From Perlabentimonas gracilis (GTDB lineage Bacteria > Bacteroidota > Bacteroidia > Bacteroidales > Tenuifilaceae), in assembly GCF_011174675.1 (NCBI RefSeq), contig NZ_JAANIG010000025.1, forward strand, positions 1-64,000: a stretch of 64,000 bases of DNA, read 5' to 3'. The notes beneath the pieces are model-generated. The model saw only the letters and a list, made by a program, of their open reading frames with translations. It was not told the DNA's origin and made no database searches. A program made the position numbers and the translations under genes. Shown piece by piece: positions 32,479 through 42,031 of this stretch. The first letter of the stretch is position 1, and each line of letters begins with the position of its first letter.

Positions 32479-34947
32479 TTAAAAGTTTTGTCCAATGGTA
32501 AAGTGGAACTGCCCCCTATGCTTATCGGGATTGTGCGGAATTTTGTCGAATCCATATCCCCAATCAATTCCAAGCATACCGATCATAGGCAGGAATACTC
32601 TTGCTCCAACACCAGCAGAACGGTGAACGTTGAAAGGATTAATGCTTCTAAACTCATACCAAGCGTTACCAGCCTCAAGGAAAGTGAGCAGGTAAATAGC
32701 AGCCTGTGGCTGCAGGGTGATGGGGTAGCGTAGCTCCACCGTATACTTGGTGTATACGTTAGCGTTTACAACTCCGTTAACCCTAGGTGAAAGCGATGAA
32801 TTTTCGTAACCTCTTAGCCCAATGGTTTCGCGACCATATAGGTTATATCCCGACATACCATCGCCACCAAGGTCAAAGCCTTCGAAGGGTGAGTACCCAA
32901 TGTCCTTATTGTAGTATCCTAGGTATCCAAATTGAGCACCAGTGTATAGCACAAGGTTATCAACTAGGTTGTGGAACCACTGTGCCTTACCGGTCCACTT
33001 GTGATACTCAATCCACTTATACTTTTCTTGAAGATCAGTTACATTCGAAAAATCTTTACCCGTAATTATGGAGTAGGGTGGTGTAAGCTGTAGCGTTAAG
33101 TTAAAGTTCGATCCTCGTCTGGGGTAAATCAGCTGGTCGATTGAGTTTCTTGTAAGAGCAGCCTTGTAGCTAAAGTTGTTCGATTTACCGGTGGATATCA
33201 TAAAGTAGTCCCACTTGTTCAGGTCGTAGCTCTGAATGCTAAGCTCGTTGTAGAACTGAAACCAGTCATCGGGCCACTTTAGCCTTGTTCCAATACCAAT
33301 GGCACCCCCAGTAACCTTCATTCTTTGGTCGCTCACCTGGTAGATATATGTGCCAGGTAAGTTGTTTATGGTGTGGTAAAGCGAAAGGGTAAAGTTGGTG
33401 GGTTTGCGCCCTCCAAGCCATGGCTCAACAAATGTCAGGCTAAACGCTTTGTAAAAGCTCCCGTTGGTTTGGGCTCTAAGGCTTAGCGTTTGGCTATCGC
33501 CCGATGGGACTGGGCGCCAAGCCTGCTTTTCGAATAGTCTGCCAATGGAGAAGTTCGAGAACCGAATACCAATGGTTCCAACAAACATTTTGTTACCCCA
33601 ACCACCGGAAACCTCAAGCTGGTCGTTGGCCTTTTCTTCCACGGTATATACTAGGTCCACGGTACCGTCGGCCATATTGGGCAGGGGAGTAACATCCAAT
33701 TTCTCGGGATCGAAGTGCCCCATGGTGGCAAGTTCCCTTACGGAACGGGTAATACCTGTTTTGCTGAAGAGGTCGCCAGGCTTGGTGAAAAGTTCACGAC
33801 GGATTACATTCTCATGGGTTTTGGTGTTACCCTTAACAATTACATTGTTCACGGTAGCCTGTTTGCCTTCGTAAATCCTCATCTCTAGGTCAATGGAGTC
33901 GTTAGCCACTCTAATCTCAACAGGTTCAATGCTGAAGAATAGGTGGCCATCATCCATATAGGTCGTGGTTATGGAGTTGTCGTCAATAAAAAGTCTTTCT
34001 TCCAGAAGGGTTTTATCGTATACATCTCCCTTTCTGATGCCAAGGATATCATCAAGTATCTCGTCGGGAAGCTTTGAGTTCCCCACCCAGTTGATGTCAC
34101 GGTAGTGATATTTTGGACCCTCTTCAACCTTTATAATTAGGCCTATACGGTTTTCTTCTGTTACAAAAACAGAATCGCCCAGGACTTTGGCATCGCGGTA
34201 GCCGTGTTGGTTGTAGTAGGCAATAAGGCTGCGTTTATCCTCCTCAAAATCGTTCTCAACAAATTTGGATGCTTTAAAGAAGTTGAGGTCGCGGCGCTTG
34301 GTGTTCTTCATTGCACGACGAAGCTTACGATCAATAATGTTGTCGTTGCCCTCAAAGGTGATGTCGCTAATGCGAACCTTAGGCCCTTTGTCGATGTTAA
34401 AGATAAGCCTAACGCCGTTGGCCATAAGCGTATCGTGCTGCTGGTGTATGTCGATATTGGCATTGAGGTAGGCCTTGGAGCGATAGTGGTTTTTAATTAA
34501 TCGCTTGGAGTTGTCCAGGATGTTTTCTGTGGCTTGACCTCCAATCCTTAGCTTAATTAAATCAACAAGGTCTTTCTCCTCACTTTTTCTTATACCAATA
34601 AAATCGATGCCGCTTATCCGGGGCAACTCTTGCAGAAATATATCGAGGTAGATATCGTCTCCCTCAATCTTTGTGGCAGTAATTTTTATGTCTGAGAATA
34701 GCCCTTGGTCCCACAGCTTATTTATAGCACCTGTAATGGTTTCGCTGGGTACGCTAATCTTATCGCCTATGTAAAGGCCGCTCATGCTAACAATTACGTT
34801 GGGATCAATAAAGCGGATGCCCGAAACGGTAACCCCCTTAAGCGTATACTCTTCGGGCGAGGTGTAGCTAAAGGGAGATGTCTGAGAATAGCCAAAGTGT
34901 GCTGCGATTAGAAAGGAGGCAATGCTAATTGCTAATTTTTTAATCAT
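32479..34947 (-). CDS. bamA: Outer-membrane protein assembly factor BamA
   Basis: The ATG at 34947 gives 822 residues and a proper signal peptide (MIKKLAISIASFLIAAHFGYSQ); the open frame extends to 35058 without one. Five POTRA domains (start LKGVTVSGIRFIDPNVI; later VRISDITFEGND, ATVNNVIVKGNTKT) are followed by an Omp85 barrel that ends in F (FHFTIGQNF). It folds and inserts outer-membrane proteins. A TACTTTTG minus-7 box lies at 34998-35005. Confidence 0.95.
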   Translation of the reverse strand: MIKKLAISIASFLIAAHFGYSQTSPFSYTSPEEYTLKGVTVSGIRFIDPNVIVSMSGLYIGDKISVPSETITGAINKLWDQGLFSDIKITATKIEGDDIYLDIFLQELPRISGIDFIGIRKSEEKDLVDLIKLRIGGQATENILDNSKRLIKNHYRSKAYLNANIDIHQQHDTLMANGVRLIFNIDKGPKVRISDITFEGNDNIIDRKLRRAMKNTKRRDLNFFKASKFVENDFEEDKRSLIAYYNQHGYRDAKVLGDSVFVTEENRIGLIIKVEEGPKYHYRDINWVGNSKLPDEILDDILGIRKGDVYDKTLLEERLFIDDNSITTTYMDDGHLFFSIEPVEIRVANDSIDLEMRIYEGKQATVNNVIVKGNTKTHENVIRRELFTKPGDLFSKTGITRSVRELATMGHFDPEKLDVTPLPNMADGTVDLVYTVEEKANDQLEVSGGWGNKMFVGTIGIRFSNFSIGRLFEKQAWRPVPSGDSQTLSLRAQTNGSFYKAFSLTFVEPWLGGRKPTNFTLSLYHTINNLPGTYIYQVSDQRMKVTGGAIGIGTRLKWPDDWFQFYNELSIQSYDLNKWDYFMISTGKSNNFSYKAALTRNSIDQLIYPRRGSNFNLTLQLTPPYSIITGKDFSNVTDLQEKYKWIEYHKWTGKAQWFHNLVDNLVLYTGAQFGYLGYYNKDIGYSPFEGFDLGGDGMSGYNLYGRETIGLRGYENSSLSPRVNGVVNANVYTKYTVELRYPITLQPQAAIYLLTFLEAGNAWYEFRSINPFNVHRSAGVGARVFLPMIGMLGIDWGYGFDKIPHNPDKHRGQFHFTIGQNF

Positions 34948-34997
34948 CGTTTGAGGGATACGGTATTTGTGCATAGAGTGTAACGGTATGTTTTGGG

Positions 34998-35005
34998 CAA
35001 AAGTA
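34998..35005 (-). promoter_or_regulatory. Minus-7 box for bamA
   Basis: Minus-strand TACTTTTG, a full match to TAnnTTTG, about 50 bases before the chosen bamA start, and downstream of the alternative start at 35058, which supports the shorter gene. Confidence 0.45.
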
Positions 35006-35153
35006 TTTACTACAATAAAATTAAAACCTTGAAATTGTTTGTGTAATAGGCTTGGCAAATTTAGTCAAGTGCTTTATGGGAAGCAAGCTAAAATGTACAA
35101 AAAACCATATTTATATGCTAAAAATGAGAATAAATGGGGGAGTAGGAGTACCA

Positions 35154-35891
35154 TTAGAGTTGCTCAGTGGTTTTTCCAAATCGCCTTTCGCGATGTTGAA
35201 AGCTGACAATTGCTTTGTATAGCTCCTCTTTGCTGAAATCGGGCCATAGCACCTCGGTAAAGTACAGCTCAGTGTAGGCCATTTGCCATAGCAGGAAGTT
35301 GCTAAGCCTCAGTTCTCCGCTGGTTCTGATAAGGAGCTCGGGGTCGGGCATATGAGCCGTGTTTAGGTAGCTTGCAAAAACCTCGTCGGTTAATTCCTGA
35401 GGAACTATTTTGCCCTGTATGGCGTCATCGGCAAGTTTTTTCGCTGCATCTAAAATTTCCCAGCGCGAGCCATAGCTCAGAGCAAGGGTTAGGGTCATTC
35501 CGGAACAGTGCTTGGTTTTGGATATGGCAGTGTTAACCTTTCGTTTAACACTGTCGGGCAGCAGGTTGGTGTTGCCAATTACTTGAAAATGGATGTTGTT
35601 GTCAATTAGGTTTTTTAGCTCCTCATCTATTGTAGAAACTAGAAGGGTCATGAGGGCTTCAACCTCTATCTTTGGGCGTTTCCAGTTCTCTGCGCTAAAT
35701 GCGTAAAGGGTTAAATATTTTACTCCAAGCTCGGCTGCGCCTTCGATGGTTTGCCTTACTGCGTGGGCTCCATTCTGATGCCCAAAAATTCTGGGCTTGC
35801 CTTTTTGCTTGGCCCACCTCCCATTTCCATCCATAATTATGGCAATATGAGAGGGGAGTTTCTCTCTGTTCACATCATCAATCAACGACAT
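35154..35891 (-). CDS. uppS: Isoprenyl (undecaprenyl) diphosphate synthase
   Basis: 245 residues. IAIIMDGNGRWAKQKG holds the catalytic Asp and the diphosphate-binding residues, LYAFSAENWKRP and LLIRTSGELRLSNFLLWQ are conserved cis-prenyltransferase regions. It makes the lipid carrier for peptidoglycan and O-antigen units from isopentenyl diphosphate. It lies between bamA and a DUF6089-type gene, the usual Bacteroidota order. Confidence 0.95.
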   Translation of the reverse strand: MSLIDDVNREKLPSHIAIIMDGNGRWAKQKGKPRIFGHQNGAHAVRQTIEGAAELGVKYLTLYAFSAENWKRPKIEVEALMTLLVSTIDEELKNLIDNNIHFQVIGNTNLLPDSVKRKVNTAISKTKHCSGMTLTLALSYGSRWEILDAAKKLADDAIQGKIVPQELTDEVFASYLNTAHMPDPELLIRTSGELRLSNFLLWQMAYTELYFTEVLWPDFSKEELYKAIVSFQHRERRFGKTTEQL

Positions 35892-35904
35892 ATACTATTG
35901 ATTT

Positions 35905-36567
35905 TTAATCGTATGCTGGGCAAATTGCCCCCTTGTTAACAAGCCGGTAAGATACGAATAATCCCCCAATTCCCACCCAATCGAAGTTGTGAATTCTAAA
36001 ACTTTGGTTGGGGTGGGTTGGGTAGTAATCAATATTGTCATTAAATGTTTTATGAAGTCGCCATTCGGCTCCAAAAGTCCACCGGTTAAAGGGGGTGTAT
36101 TTCACGCCAACCCCAAAGGGTATATTCACCAGTAAATCCCTATCGATAATAGCCAAGCTAACGCCTAGGGTTACGTATGGCGAAATGCTTTTAGCATCCA
36201 CCGGTTTAGTGCCAAAGGGCCTTAGCCCCATTTCGATAGCTCCGCTAATCTCTACCAATCGTTTGTCGAAAGCTCTGAAACTTTGCTCGAAGCTTTGATA
36301 GGGTATTTGTGGAAGGTACTGATTGTTTGGGTTGTAGTAGCCCTTTAAGTTGCCGTGAGTACCGCTTAGCTTAAGTGAGTAAAACTCATTCAGGTTATGC
36401 CGGAAAAGCACCCCAATGGCTGGTGATGGTTGGTAGAATTGAGTGCTAAGGTTGAAGTCGCCCATATAGTATGAGGAGCCAGCCAACACACCTATATCAT
36501 TGCGTTCCTGAGAGAATGTATTTTGCGAAGAGAGGAGAACTACTAACCCCAAAAAAAGAAATCTCAT
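35905..36567 (-). CDS. Outer-membrane beta-barrel protein (DUF6089-like)
   Basis: 220 residues with a signal peptide (cleaved after N-T-F-S-Q) and an RNDIGVLAGSSYYMGDFNLS start, then alternating barrel strands. Together with the next upstream gene it forms the pair of small barrels that usually lies between nadK and uppS in Bacteroidota and is often annotated DUF6089. Role unknown; the link to bamA and uppS suggests envelope biogenesis. Confidence 0.65.
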   Translation of the reverse strand: MRFLFLGLVVLLSSQNTFSQERNDIGVLAGSSYYMGDFNLSTQFYQPSPAIGVLFRHNLNEFYSLKLSGTHGNLKGYYNPNNQYLPQIPYQSFEQSFRAFDKRLVEISGAIEMGLRPFGTKPVDAKSISPYVTLGVSLAIIDRDLLVNIPFGVGVKYTPFNRWTFGAEWRLHKTFNDNIDYYPTHPNQSFRIHNFDWVGIGGLFVSYRLVNKGAICPAYD

Positions 36568-36594
36568 GGTGCAAATTGCATTTTAAATCCGTTT

Positions 36595-37344
36595 CTATCT
36601 CCTAACGCCTGGTCTTTTCTTGGTGGGTATCTTGTAGTTCACCTTTACAATGAGGGAGTGATAGTAGTCGTTGTATATACCGTATGGCGACACGTATCCA
36701 TCGAGCTCGTTGGTGTTGGTTATACGTCCAACCAATTCTACCCCGATCGACAGTTTTGGCCTAATAGCATATTTTATGCCCAAGCCAACGGGTACAAAGA
36801 ACGCTATGCTTGAACTTTGAGAGAACCTGGGGGAGGTGGCTAGGTTTTGCAGTGGTGTAACGTTGTAATGAAACCCTCCAAAACCTAAGGTAGCGTACAG
36901 GCTAAAAGGTTGACGAAAGTGGCGAAGCCCACCTCTAACCTGCATTATGTTGTAAAAGTAATTCTCGTCGCTTTCGGGTATTATGTAGTACTCGCCCATA
37001 ACCGCGAGCTCGTTGACTAGGGTTTTAAAGGCAAACTGACGATTCTCGTTTCTTGAGTTTAAATCAGTGCTATAGATCATTCCCGATGTGAAGTTAACCT
37101 TTATCTGAATTGGTTTGGATATGTGGTAGCGAGCCCCTAGGGTTATGCCAGGGCGTGTTGATAAAAGATCGATATCCAAAAGACCAAGGAGGTTAACGTC
37201 GCCAGAAGCACCACCTATGTCGCCAAAGTATTGGTGTGCCGAGATACCACCGAAAACTTCAAGCTTTGCAGCCTTCCATGATTGGGCCGAGCTAGTGTTG
37301 GCAAGTAGTAACGAAATAAATAAAGGCACTATAAACTTTCTCAT
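36595..37344 (-). CDS. Outer-membrane beta-barrel protein (DUF6089-like)
   Basis: 249 residues with signal peptide (cleaved near N-T-S-S-A-Q) and barrel-like alternation (LEVFGGISAHQYFGDIGGA). Paralogous in layout to 35905-36567, 27 bases downstream. It has a TATCTTTG box at 37373-37380 and probably starts the transcript that includes the second barrel and uppS. Confidence 0.65.
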   Translation of the reverse strand: MRKFIVPLFISLLLANTSSAQSWKAAKLEVFGGISAHQYFGDIGGASGDVNLLGLLDIDLLSTRPGITLGARYHISKPIQIKVNFTSGMIYSTDLNSRNENRQFAFKTLVNELAVMGEYYIIPESDENYFYNIMQVRGGLRHFRQPFSLYATLGFGGFHYNVTPLQNLATSPRFSQSSSIAFFVPVGLGIKYAIRPKLSIGVELVGRITNTNELDGYVSPYGIYNDYYHSLIVKVNYKIPTKKRPGVRR

Positions 37345-37372
37345 CTCTCCTAATTTAGGTACTATCGTATTA

Positions 37373-37380
37373 CAAAGATA
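37373..37380 (-). promoter_or_regulatory. Minus-7 box for the barrel-uppS transcript
   Basis: Minus-strand TATCTTTG, a full match to TAnnTTTG, 29 bases before the start at 37344. Confidence 0.45.
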
Positions 37381-37465
37381 AAAAAAAAAGAAAGCGTTAG
37401 CTATTAAAAATATTTTAACTGTATTAACAAAGAATATCCATTTTTGTTAACTGATCGTTAGGTTG

Positions 37466-38353
37466 TTAGCTAGTTGAATTCCTACTATCAGCTCCCCACA
37501 TCAACTTATTTCGAAGCGTTTTGAAGTAGTTGTTGCCCTTTAAATTTACCACCCCAACGCAGAATTTGGCTTTTGTAATAGAAGCCGTAAGGCTACTTCC
37601 TACAGCAACAGAACGAGAATCGAGCGACATTAGTATTTCACTATCTCTTGTTGTTGCTTCAAGCTTTATGGTTGACCCATCGGGAATAACCAGCGGCCTT
37701 ACGGTTAGGTTATGGGGTGCAATGGGCGATATCACAAAGGCATTGGTAGTGGGGCTTAGTATGGGCCCGCCTACGCTTAGCGAGTATGCGGTAGAACCCG
37801 TAGGCGTTGAGATGATTAGCCCATCGGACCAGTAGGTGCAAAGAAAATCGTTATCAATATAGGTGTTTATGGTGATCATGGCTGTTCCCTTTTTTTGCAG
37901 GGTAAAGTCGTTCATTGCAAAAGGAAACTTCATTAATGAATTGTCTTGAGTTTTCAGCTCCAGTACCGACCTGTTTTCAACCGTGTACAACTTATTAAAT
38001 AGCTGATGAATTGCGCCAGAAATATCGTTCGATGATATATGAGCCAAGAAACCCAGTCGCCCAAAGTTGATTCCTACAACGGGTACGCATGAATCCTCAA
38101 CAAACGAAACCGACTCTAAAAAGGTGCCATCGCCACCAATGCTTAGCATAAAGTTTGCTGTGTGCTTCACTTCGTCGGCATTGCTATATGTAGCCCTTAC
38201 CTTTGGGGCGAAGCCAAGGAGTTGTGTTAGAAACTCGTAGAATGGAGCGTAAACCAGTATTTCGGCATCCCTTTTATCGAGTTCGCTAAAAAGCAACTCC
38301 ATATCAGCTTTGTGCTCTTTATCAATAATATTACCGTATAAGGCTATTACCAT
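37466..38353 (-). CDS. nadK: NAD kinase
   Basis: 295 residues; SIGGDGTFLES (73-78 core) is the GGDGT nucleotide-binding motif, and TPTGSTAYSLSVGGPIL is the conserved NAD-binding block. It phosphorylates NAD to NADP. Four bases separate it from the upstream Omp85-family gene, so the two are co-transcribed. Confidence 0.95.
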   Translation of the reverse strand: MVIALYGNIIDKEHKADMELLFSELDKRDAEILVYAPFYEFLTQLLGFAPKVRATYSNADEVKHTANFMLSIGGDGTFLESVSFVEDSCVPVVGINFGRLGFLAHISSNDISGAIHQLFNKLYTVENRSVLELKTQDNSLMKFPFAMNDFTLQKKGTAMITINTYIDNDFLCTYWSDGLIISTPTGSTAYSLSVGGPILSPTTNAFVISPIAPHNLTVRPLVIPDGSTIKLEATTRDSEILMSLDSRSVAVGSSLTASITKAKFCVGVVNLKGNNYFKTLRNKLMWGADSRNSTS

Positions 38354-38357
38354 TTTG

Positions 38358-39764
38358 TTAGTTTAAGAGGAATGGTGTGCCAATATGAAAAAAGAAACCC
38401 TGTTCACCAAATCCGTTGAATGAGTATTCAATGCGTAGCACTAAGTCGTAATACGCAACAATATACAATCCGGTTCCATATCCATAGATCATTTTTCCCT
38501 CCAGGCTATTGCTTGGAGTAAAGGCATCGGGTTTTACGTAGCCCGTATCGCCAAAAATACTCCAGTAAAGGGCAATATGTGCTTTTTTAAACTTACCCTC
38601 GGGAACCAAAGGCAAGTTAATCACTTTGGTTGGTAGTAGTTCGAATTTCAATGAGTTTTTGTTGATATAATAGCTCGATCCGTTGGTTACGTAGTGCTCG
38701 TATCCCCTTATGAAATCGTTGTATCCAATGCCCTTGTTCATATAGTAGGGCAGGTTGGTTTGAGTACTAAGCTTGGTGGAAATATCTGTTCCTGCAAATA
38801 GCCTAGGGGCCACCTTGCCATACAACCCGGTGGTTAGCTTAATGTACCACAGGTCTAGGGGTTCGTTCTTGAATAATCCTAGCTTGCCCACTTCCGATTT
38901 TAAAAGATATCCATGCAGCGGAAAAATCTTTGAATTTCGCTTATCGAGGGTTGCCTCGTACTTTATGTGGCTATACCAAAACGAGTTGTTTCCAGCCCCA
39001 AAGTAGTTGGGGTTAAGGGTGGCCAGCGAGTCGGATATTGTTGCTTGTAATGCCCCAATAGTAAGGGCATGATACCAGTGGTGCTTAGGCCTGTAGTGGT
39101 AAGTTATGTCGGCAAAAAGCACTTTTCTGGCCGGGCCGTTGTCCGATCTGAAGTAGTTTGGTTGGTTACCAAAGGTGTTGTAGTTTATTTCCCGGTTGGT
39201 GAAGTAGGATGCCAATGCCGATATTCCATGCTTTTTCTCCCTATCCAGGTTCTGCGTAATGTACTGCAGAACCACCTCGTTCCTGTACCCAAGTACCATC
39301 CTTAACCTTATTTGCTCGCGCATACCCCTAAAGTTATTCACCTTGATATATGCACCGTAGTTAAGTTTCGAAAAGCTAGCATTCCTCAAAAAGGCGCTAA
39401 GGTTCCTGTCTTCAAACTCTAGAATTGGAAAAGGCCAAATGTACCATCGTTCCTCCACATCGATATCCCATTCCACCGATTTATCGGATATATTGTAGCT
39501 AATGGTTATAAAATTGAAAAGCAGTGTGTTATTAAGGTTTTCTTTACTTTGGTTAGCATACCCCGATAAGTCGTAAATACTTAGGCTGTCGCCTAGCCTA
39601 AAGGGTAGCTCACGCAGGATAATTTTTTCGTTGGTTATGGTATTCCCAGTGATGTTAATAGATCTAACAATAAGGATATTTTCGTTTTCAGTCCCGTGGC
39701 TAGCTAAGCGTAACAAGGATGAGAAAGCAACAAGCAGAAAGATATGGCGAAAACATTTGGTCAT
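38358..39764 (-). CDS. Small Omp85-family (TamA/ShlB-like) outer-membrane protein
   Basis: 468 residues with a signal peptide and one POTRA-like domain (ILIVRSINITGNTITNEKI, about 28-105), followed by a 16-strand-type barrel with the family F-I-R-G-Y-E motif. It is shorter than BamA, which has five POTRAs. Omp85 proteins insert or export proteins or lipids across the outer membrane; the cargo of this one is unknown. It lies between the CBS gene and nadK. Confidence 0.75.
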   Translation of the reverse strand: MTKCFRHIFLLVAFSSLLRLASHGTENENILIVRSINITGNTITNEKIILRELPFRLGDSLSIYDLSGYANQSKENLNNTLLFNFITISYNISDKSVEWDIDVEERWYIWPFPILEFEDRNLSAFLRNASFSKLNYGAYIKVNNFRGMREQIRLRMVLGYRNEVVLQYITQNLDREKKHGISALASYFTNREINYNTFGNQPNYFRSDNGPARKVLFADITYHYRPKHHWYHALTIGALQATISDSLATLNPNYFGAGNNSFWYSHIKYEATLDKRNSKIFPLHGYLLKSEVGKLGLFKNEPLDLWYIKLTTGLYGKVAPRLFAGTDISTKLSTQTNLPYYMNKGIGYNDFIRGYEHYVTNGSSYYINKNSLKFELLPTKVINLPLVPEGKFKKAHIALYWSIFGDTGYVKPDAFTPSNSLEGKMIYGYGTGLYIVAYYDLVLRIEYSFNGFGEQGFFFHIGTPFLLN

Positions 39765-39771
39765 GCAAAGG

Positions 39772-40437
39772 CTATGTGTTCAAGTACTTCATTAGCAAAT
39801 TGTAACGATCCTCAAGTAGGTCCTCCTCCTCGTCATGCTTCATGTATGCTCCCTTCACGTTGTAGTTGTAGCGGTTAAACGTTTGGATAATTGAGGTTAA
39901 GTCGGTTACATTAAGCTTAAGGGTTAGCTCTATTTGGGTTGTATTTGGATTTGAGGCGAGGAACGTACCCAGAATCTTGGCATCGTTTCCTTCCACTATT
40001 TGGGCTATTTGTGCTAGCGAGTAGTCGTTATGGTTAAGTTCTAAAACTACTACTCCTCCCGGGTTTTTAAGTGCAGCAAAGTCGGCAAAATGGTGCAGCA
40101 TATCTGTAATGGTGATTACTCCAAGGTAGTGCTTGCGATGATCGAGCACTGGCACCAAGCTAAGCTTAAGCCGCGAGGCCATTTCCAAGGCCTCAAGTAT
40201 ATGTTGCCCCTCGGTGATGTAAGGCCTTACCAGCGATAGCTGGTGGTTGCCAATGGGCTCCTCGGGCAGGTTCAGGTCGTAGATGTCGGTCTCCGAAACC
40301 AAACCTAAAAAATCCTTGCTATTAACTATGGGAAGATGGCTCACCTTGAATATATCCATCCAGTTTAGCGCCGAGATTCCCGTGTCCGAGGTCTTTAGCG
40401 AGGGGACAATATCCGAAATCATCTCTTTTGCCAGCAT
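39772..40437 (-). CDS. CBS-domain pair protein
   Basis: 221 residues with two CBS motifs (about 1-60 and 65-125, including LVPVLDHRKHYLGVITITDML) and a C-terminal ACT-like part (VVLELNHNDYSLAQIAQIVE). CBS pairs bind adenosine nucleotides and ACT domains bind small ligands, so it is probably a ligand-responsive regulator. It diverges from pdxJ, leaving 59 bases for both promoters. Confidence 0.75.
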   Translation of the reverse strand: MLAKEMISDIVPSLKTSDTGISALNWMDIFKVSHLPIVNSKDFLGLVSETDIYDLNLPEEPIGNHQLSLVRPYITEGQHILEALEMASRLKLSLVPVLDHRKHYLGVITITDMLHHFADFAALKNPGGVVVLELNHNDYSLAQIAQIVEGNDAKILGTFLASNPNTTQIELTLKLNVTDLTSIIQTFNRYNYNVKGAYMKHDEEEDLLEDRYNLLMKYLNT

Positions 40438-40462
40438 ACTCTATTTCCCTTTAAAAATTAGC

Positions 40463-40470
40463 TACCTTTG
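40463..40470 (+). promoter_or_regulatory. Minus-7 box for pdxJ
   Basis: TACCTTTG, a full match to TAnnTTTG, 26 bases before the pdxJ ATG. Confidence 0.5.
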
Positions 40471-40496
40471 CAAATGTAACTCCAAATATAATTAAA

Positions 40497-41216
40497 ATGA
40501 CACGTCTGAGTGTAAATATTAATAAAATAGCAACCCTCCGCAACGCTCGGGGTGGCGATATACCCAACGTAGTGAAGGCCGCAGTTGATTGCCAGCGTTT
40601 TGGCGCCGAAGGGATTACCGTTCATCCTCGCCCCGATGAACGCCATATTCGCTATCAGGATGTTAGGGATATCAAGCCAATTATTACCACTGAGTTTAAT
40701 ATCGAGGGTTATCCCTCGCAATCATTTATCGACCTGGTGCTTGAGGCTAAACCCAATCAGGTTACTCTTGTTCCCGATCCACCAGATGCCATAACCTCAA
40801 ACAACGGCTGGGACACCATTGGGCAAAAGTTGCTGCTTAAGGAGGTGGTTAAAATTTTTAAGGACAAGGGCATCAGAACATCAATTTTTGTGAATGCTGA
40901 TGTTGAGCTGGTGAAGCATGCTGCCGATTCGGGTACCGATAGGGTTGAACTATACACCGAGCCCTATGCAGTTGGCTACCCATTGAATAAGGCCAAAGCC
41001 CTCGATCCCTTTTTGCAAGCAGCTATAGCTGCTAAGGAGGTAGGGCTTGGGCTTAACGCTGGGCACGACTTGAACCTCGATAACCTGCGCTACTTTACCG
41101 AGAACATCCCATGGCTTGAGGAGGTATCAATTGGTCACGCCCTTATAGCCGACGCGTTATACCTTGGCCTCGAGAATACAATACAAATGTACTTGAAGCA
41201 AACCAAGGGTTACTAA
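40497..41216 (+). CDS. pdxJ: Pyridoxine 5'-phosphate synthase
   Basis: 239 residues; [18 protein letters not shown], the [12 protein letters not shown] active-site segment and [14 protein letters not shown] are diagnostic. It condenses 1-deoxyxylulose 5-phosphate with aminoacetone phosphate in the DXP-dependent vitamin B6 pathway. Two bases separate it from the hydrolase gene that follows. Confidence 0.96.
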   Translation: MTRLSVNINKIATLRNARGGDIPNVVKAAVDCQRFGAEGITVHPRPDERHIRYQDVRDIKPIITTEFNIEGYPSQSFIDLVLEAKPNQVTLVPDPPDAITSNNGWDTIGQKLLLKEVVKIFKDKGIRTSIFVNADVELVKHAADSGTDRVELYTEPYAVGYPLNKAKALDPFLQAAIAAKEVGLGLNAGHDLNLDNLRYFTENIPWLEEVSIGHALIADALYLGLENTIQMYLKQTKGY

Positions 41217-41218
41217 TA

Positions 41219-42031
41219 ATGAAGCTACACGCTAGGCAGCTGGGCAGTGGTGAGCCATTGGTAATCCTTCATGGATTGTATGGCTCGTCCGATAATTGGA
41301 TAAACGTGGGGCGTGAACTTTCCGACAGGTATAAGGTAATTCTTGTCGACCAGCGAAACCATGGGCGTAGCCCACACAGCCCGAGTCATAACTACAAGGA
41401 TTTAGCCGAAGACTTGCTAGAACTTTTCGACTACGAGAAGCTTGACAGTGCCATAATAATTGGCCACTCCATGGGGGGGAAGGTAGCCATGGAGTTTGCT
41501 TCGAAGTACCCAAGTAGGGTTAAGGGCTTGGTTGTAGTCGATATTTTACCAACGAGTTATAGTGAACTTACCGAGGAGGCCATGGGGCAAGAAAATCAAC
41601 ATGCCAAAATTCTATCATCCCTACTCATGCTAAGGCTCGATATAGCCACCTCACGCGACGAGCTGGATGAGTCGCTATCGCACCATATAGCCGATAAGCG
41701 CATACGCCAGTTCCTGCTTAAAAGCGTTAGGCGAGCCGATGATGGAGGGTTTCAGTGGCAGCTTAACGTTGAGGCATTGAGCCAAAACCTTAACTCCATT
41801 ATGGGGTCAGTGCCTACAAGTGAGCTGGGTAAACCTATTTCCATCCCAACGCTTTTTTTGAAAGGTGAAAAATCGAACTATGTTTATCCTCAGGGGGAGG
41901 AGCAGCTCAAAACTCTGTTTTCCAACTACGAGGTTAAATCCATTCGTAATGCAGGGCACTGGGTGCATGCTGAGAACCCAACAGAATTGCTCTCCGAGAT
42001 ACACCAATTTATAAACAAGATAAAAGGCTAG
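41219..42031 (+). CDS. Alpha/beta hydrolase (YbfF/ABHD11-like esterase)
   Basis: 270 residues; HGLYGSSDNW is the oxyanion-hole loop, IIIGHSMGGKVAM carries Ser84, DQRNHGRS is conserved, and GHWVHAENP near the end carries the His. Cytosolic, no signal. Related YbfF proteins hydrolyse short acyl esters and acyl-CoA. Its stop codon overlaps the end of the convergent exonuclease gene by four bases. Confidence 0.85.
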   Translation: MKLHARQLGSGEPLVILHGLYGSSDNWINVGRELSDRYKVILVDQRNHGRSPHSPSHNYKDLAEDLLELFDYEKLDSAIIIGHSMGGKVAMEFASKYPSRVKGLVVVDILPTSYSELTEEAMGQENQHAKILSSLLMLRLDIATSRDELDESLSHHIADKRIRQFLLKSVRRADDGGFQWQLNVEALSQNLNSIMGSVPTSELGKPISIPTLFLKGEKSNYVYPQGEEQLKTLFSNYEVKSIRNAGHWVHAENPTELLSEIHQFINKIKG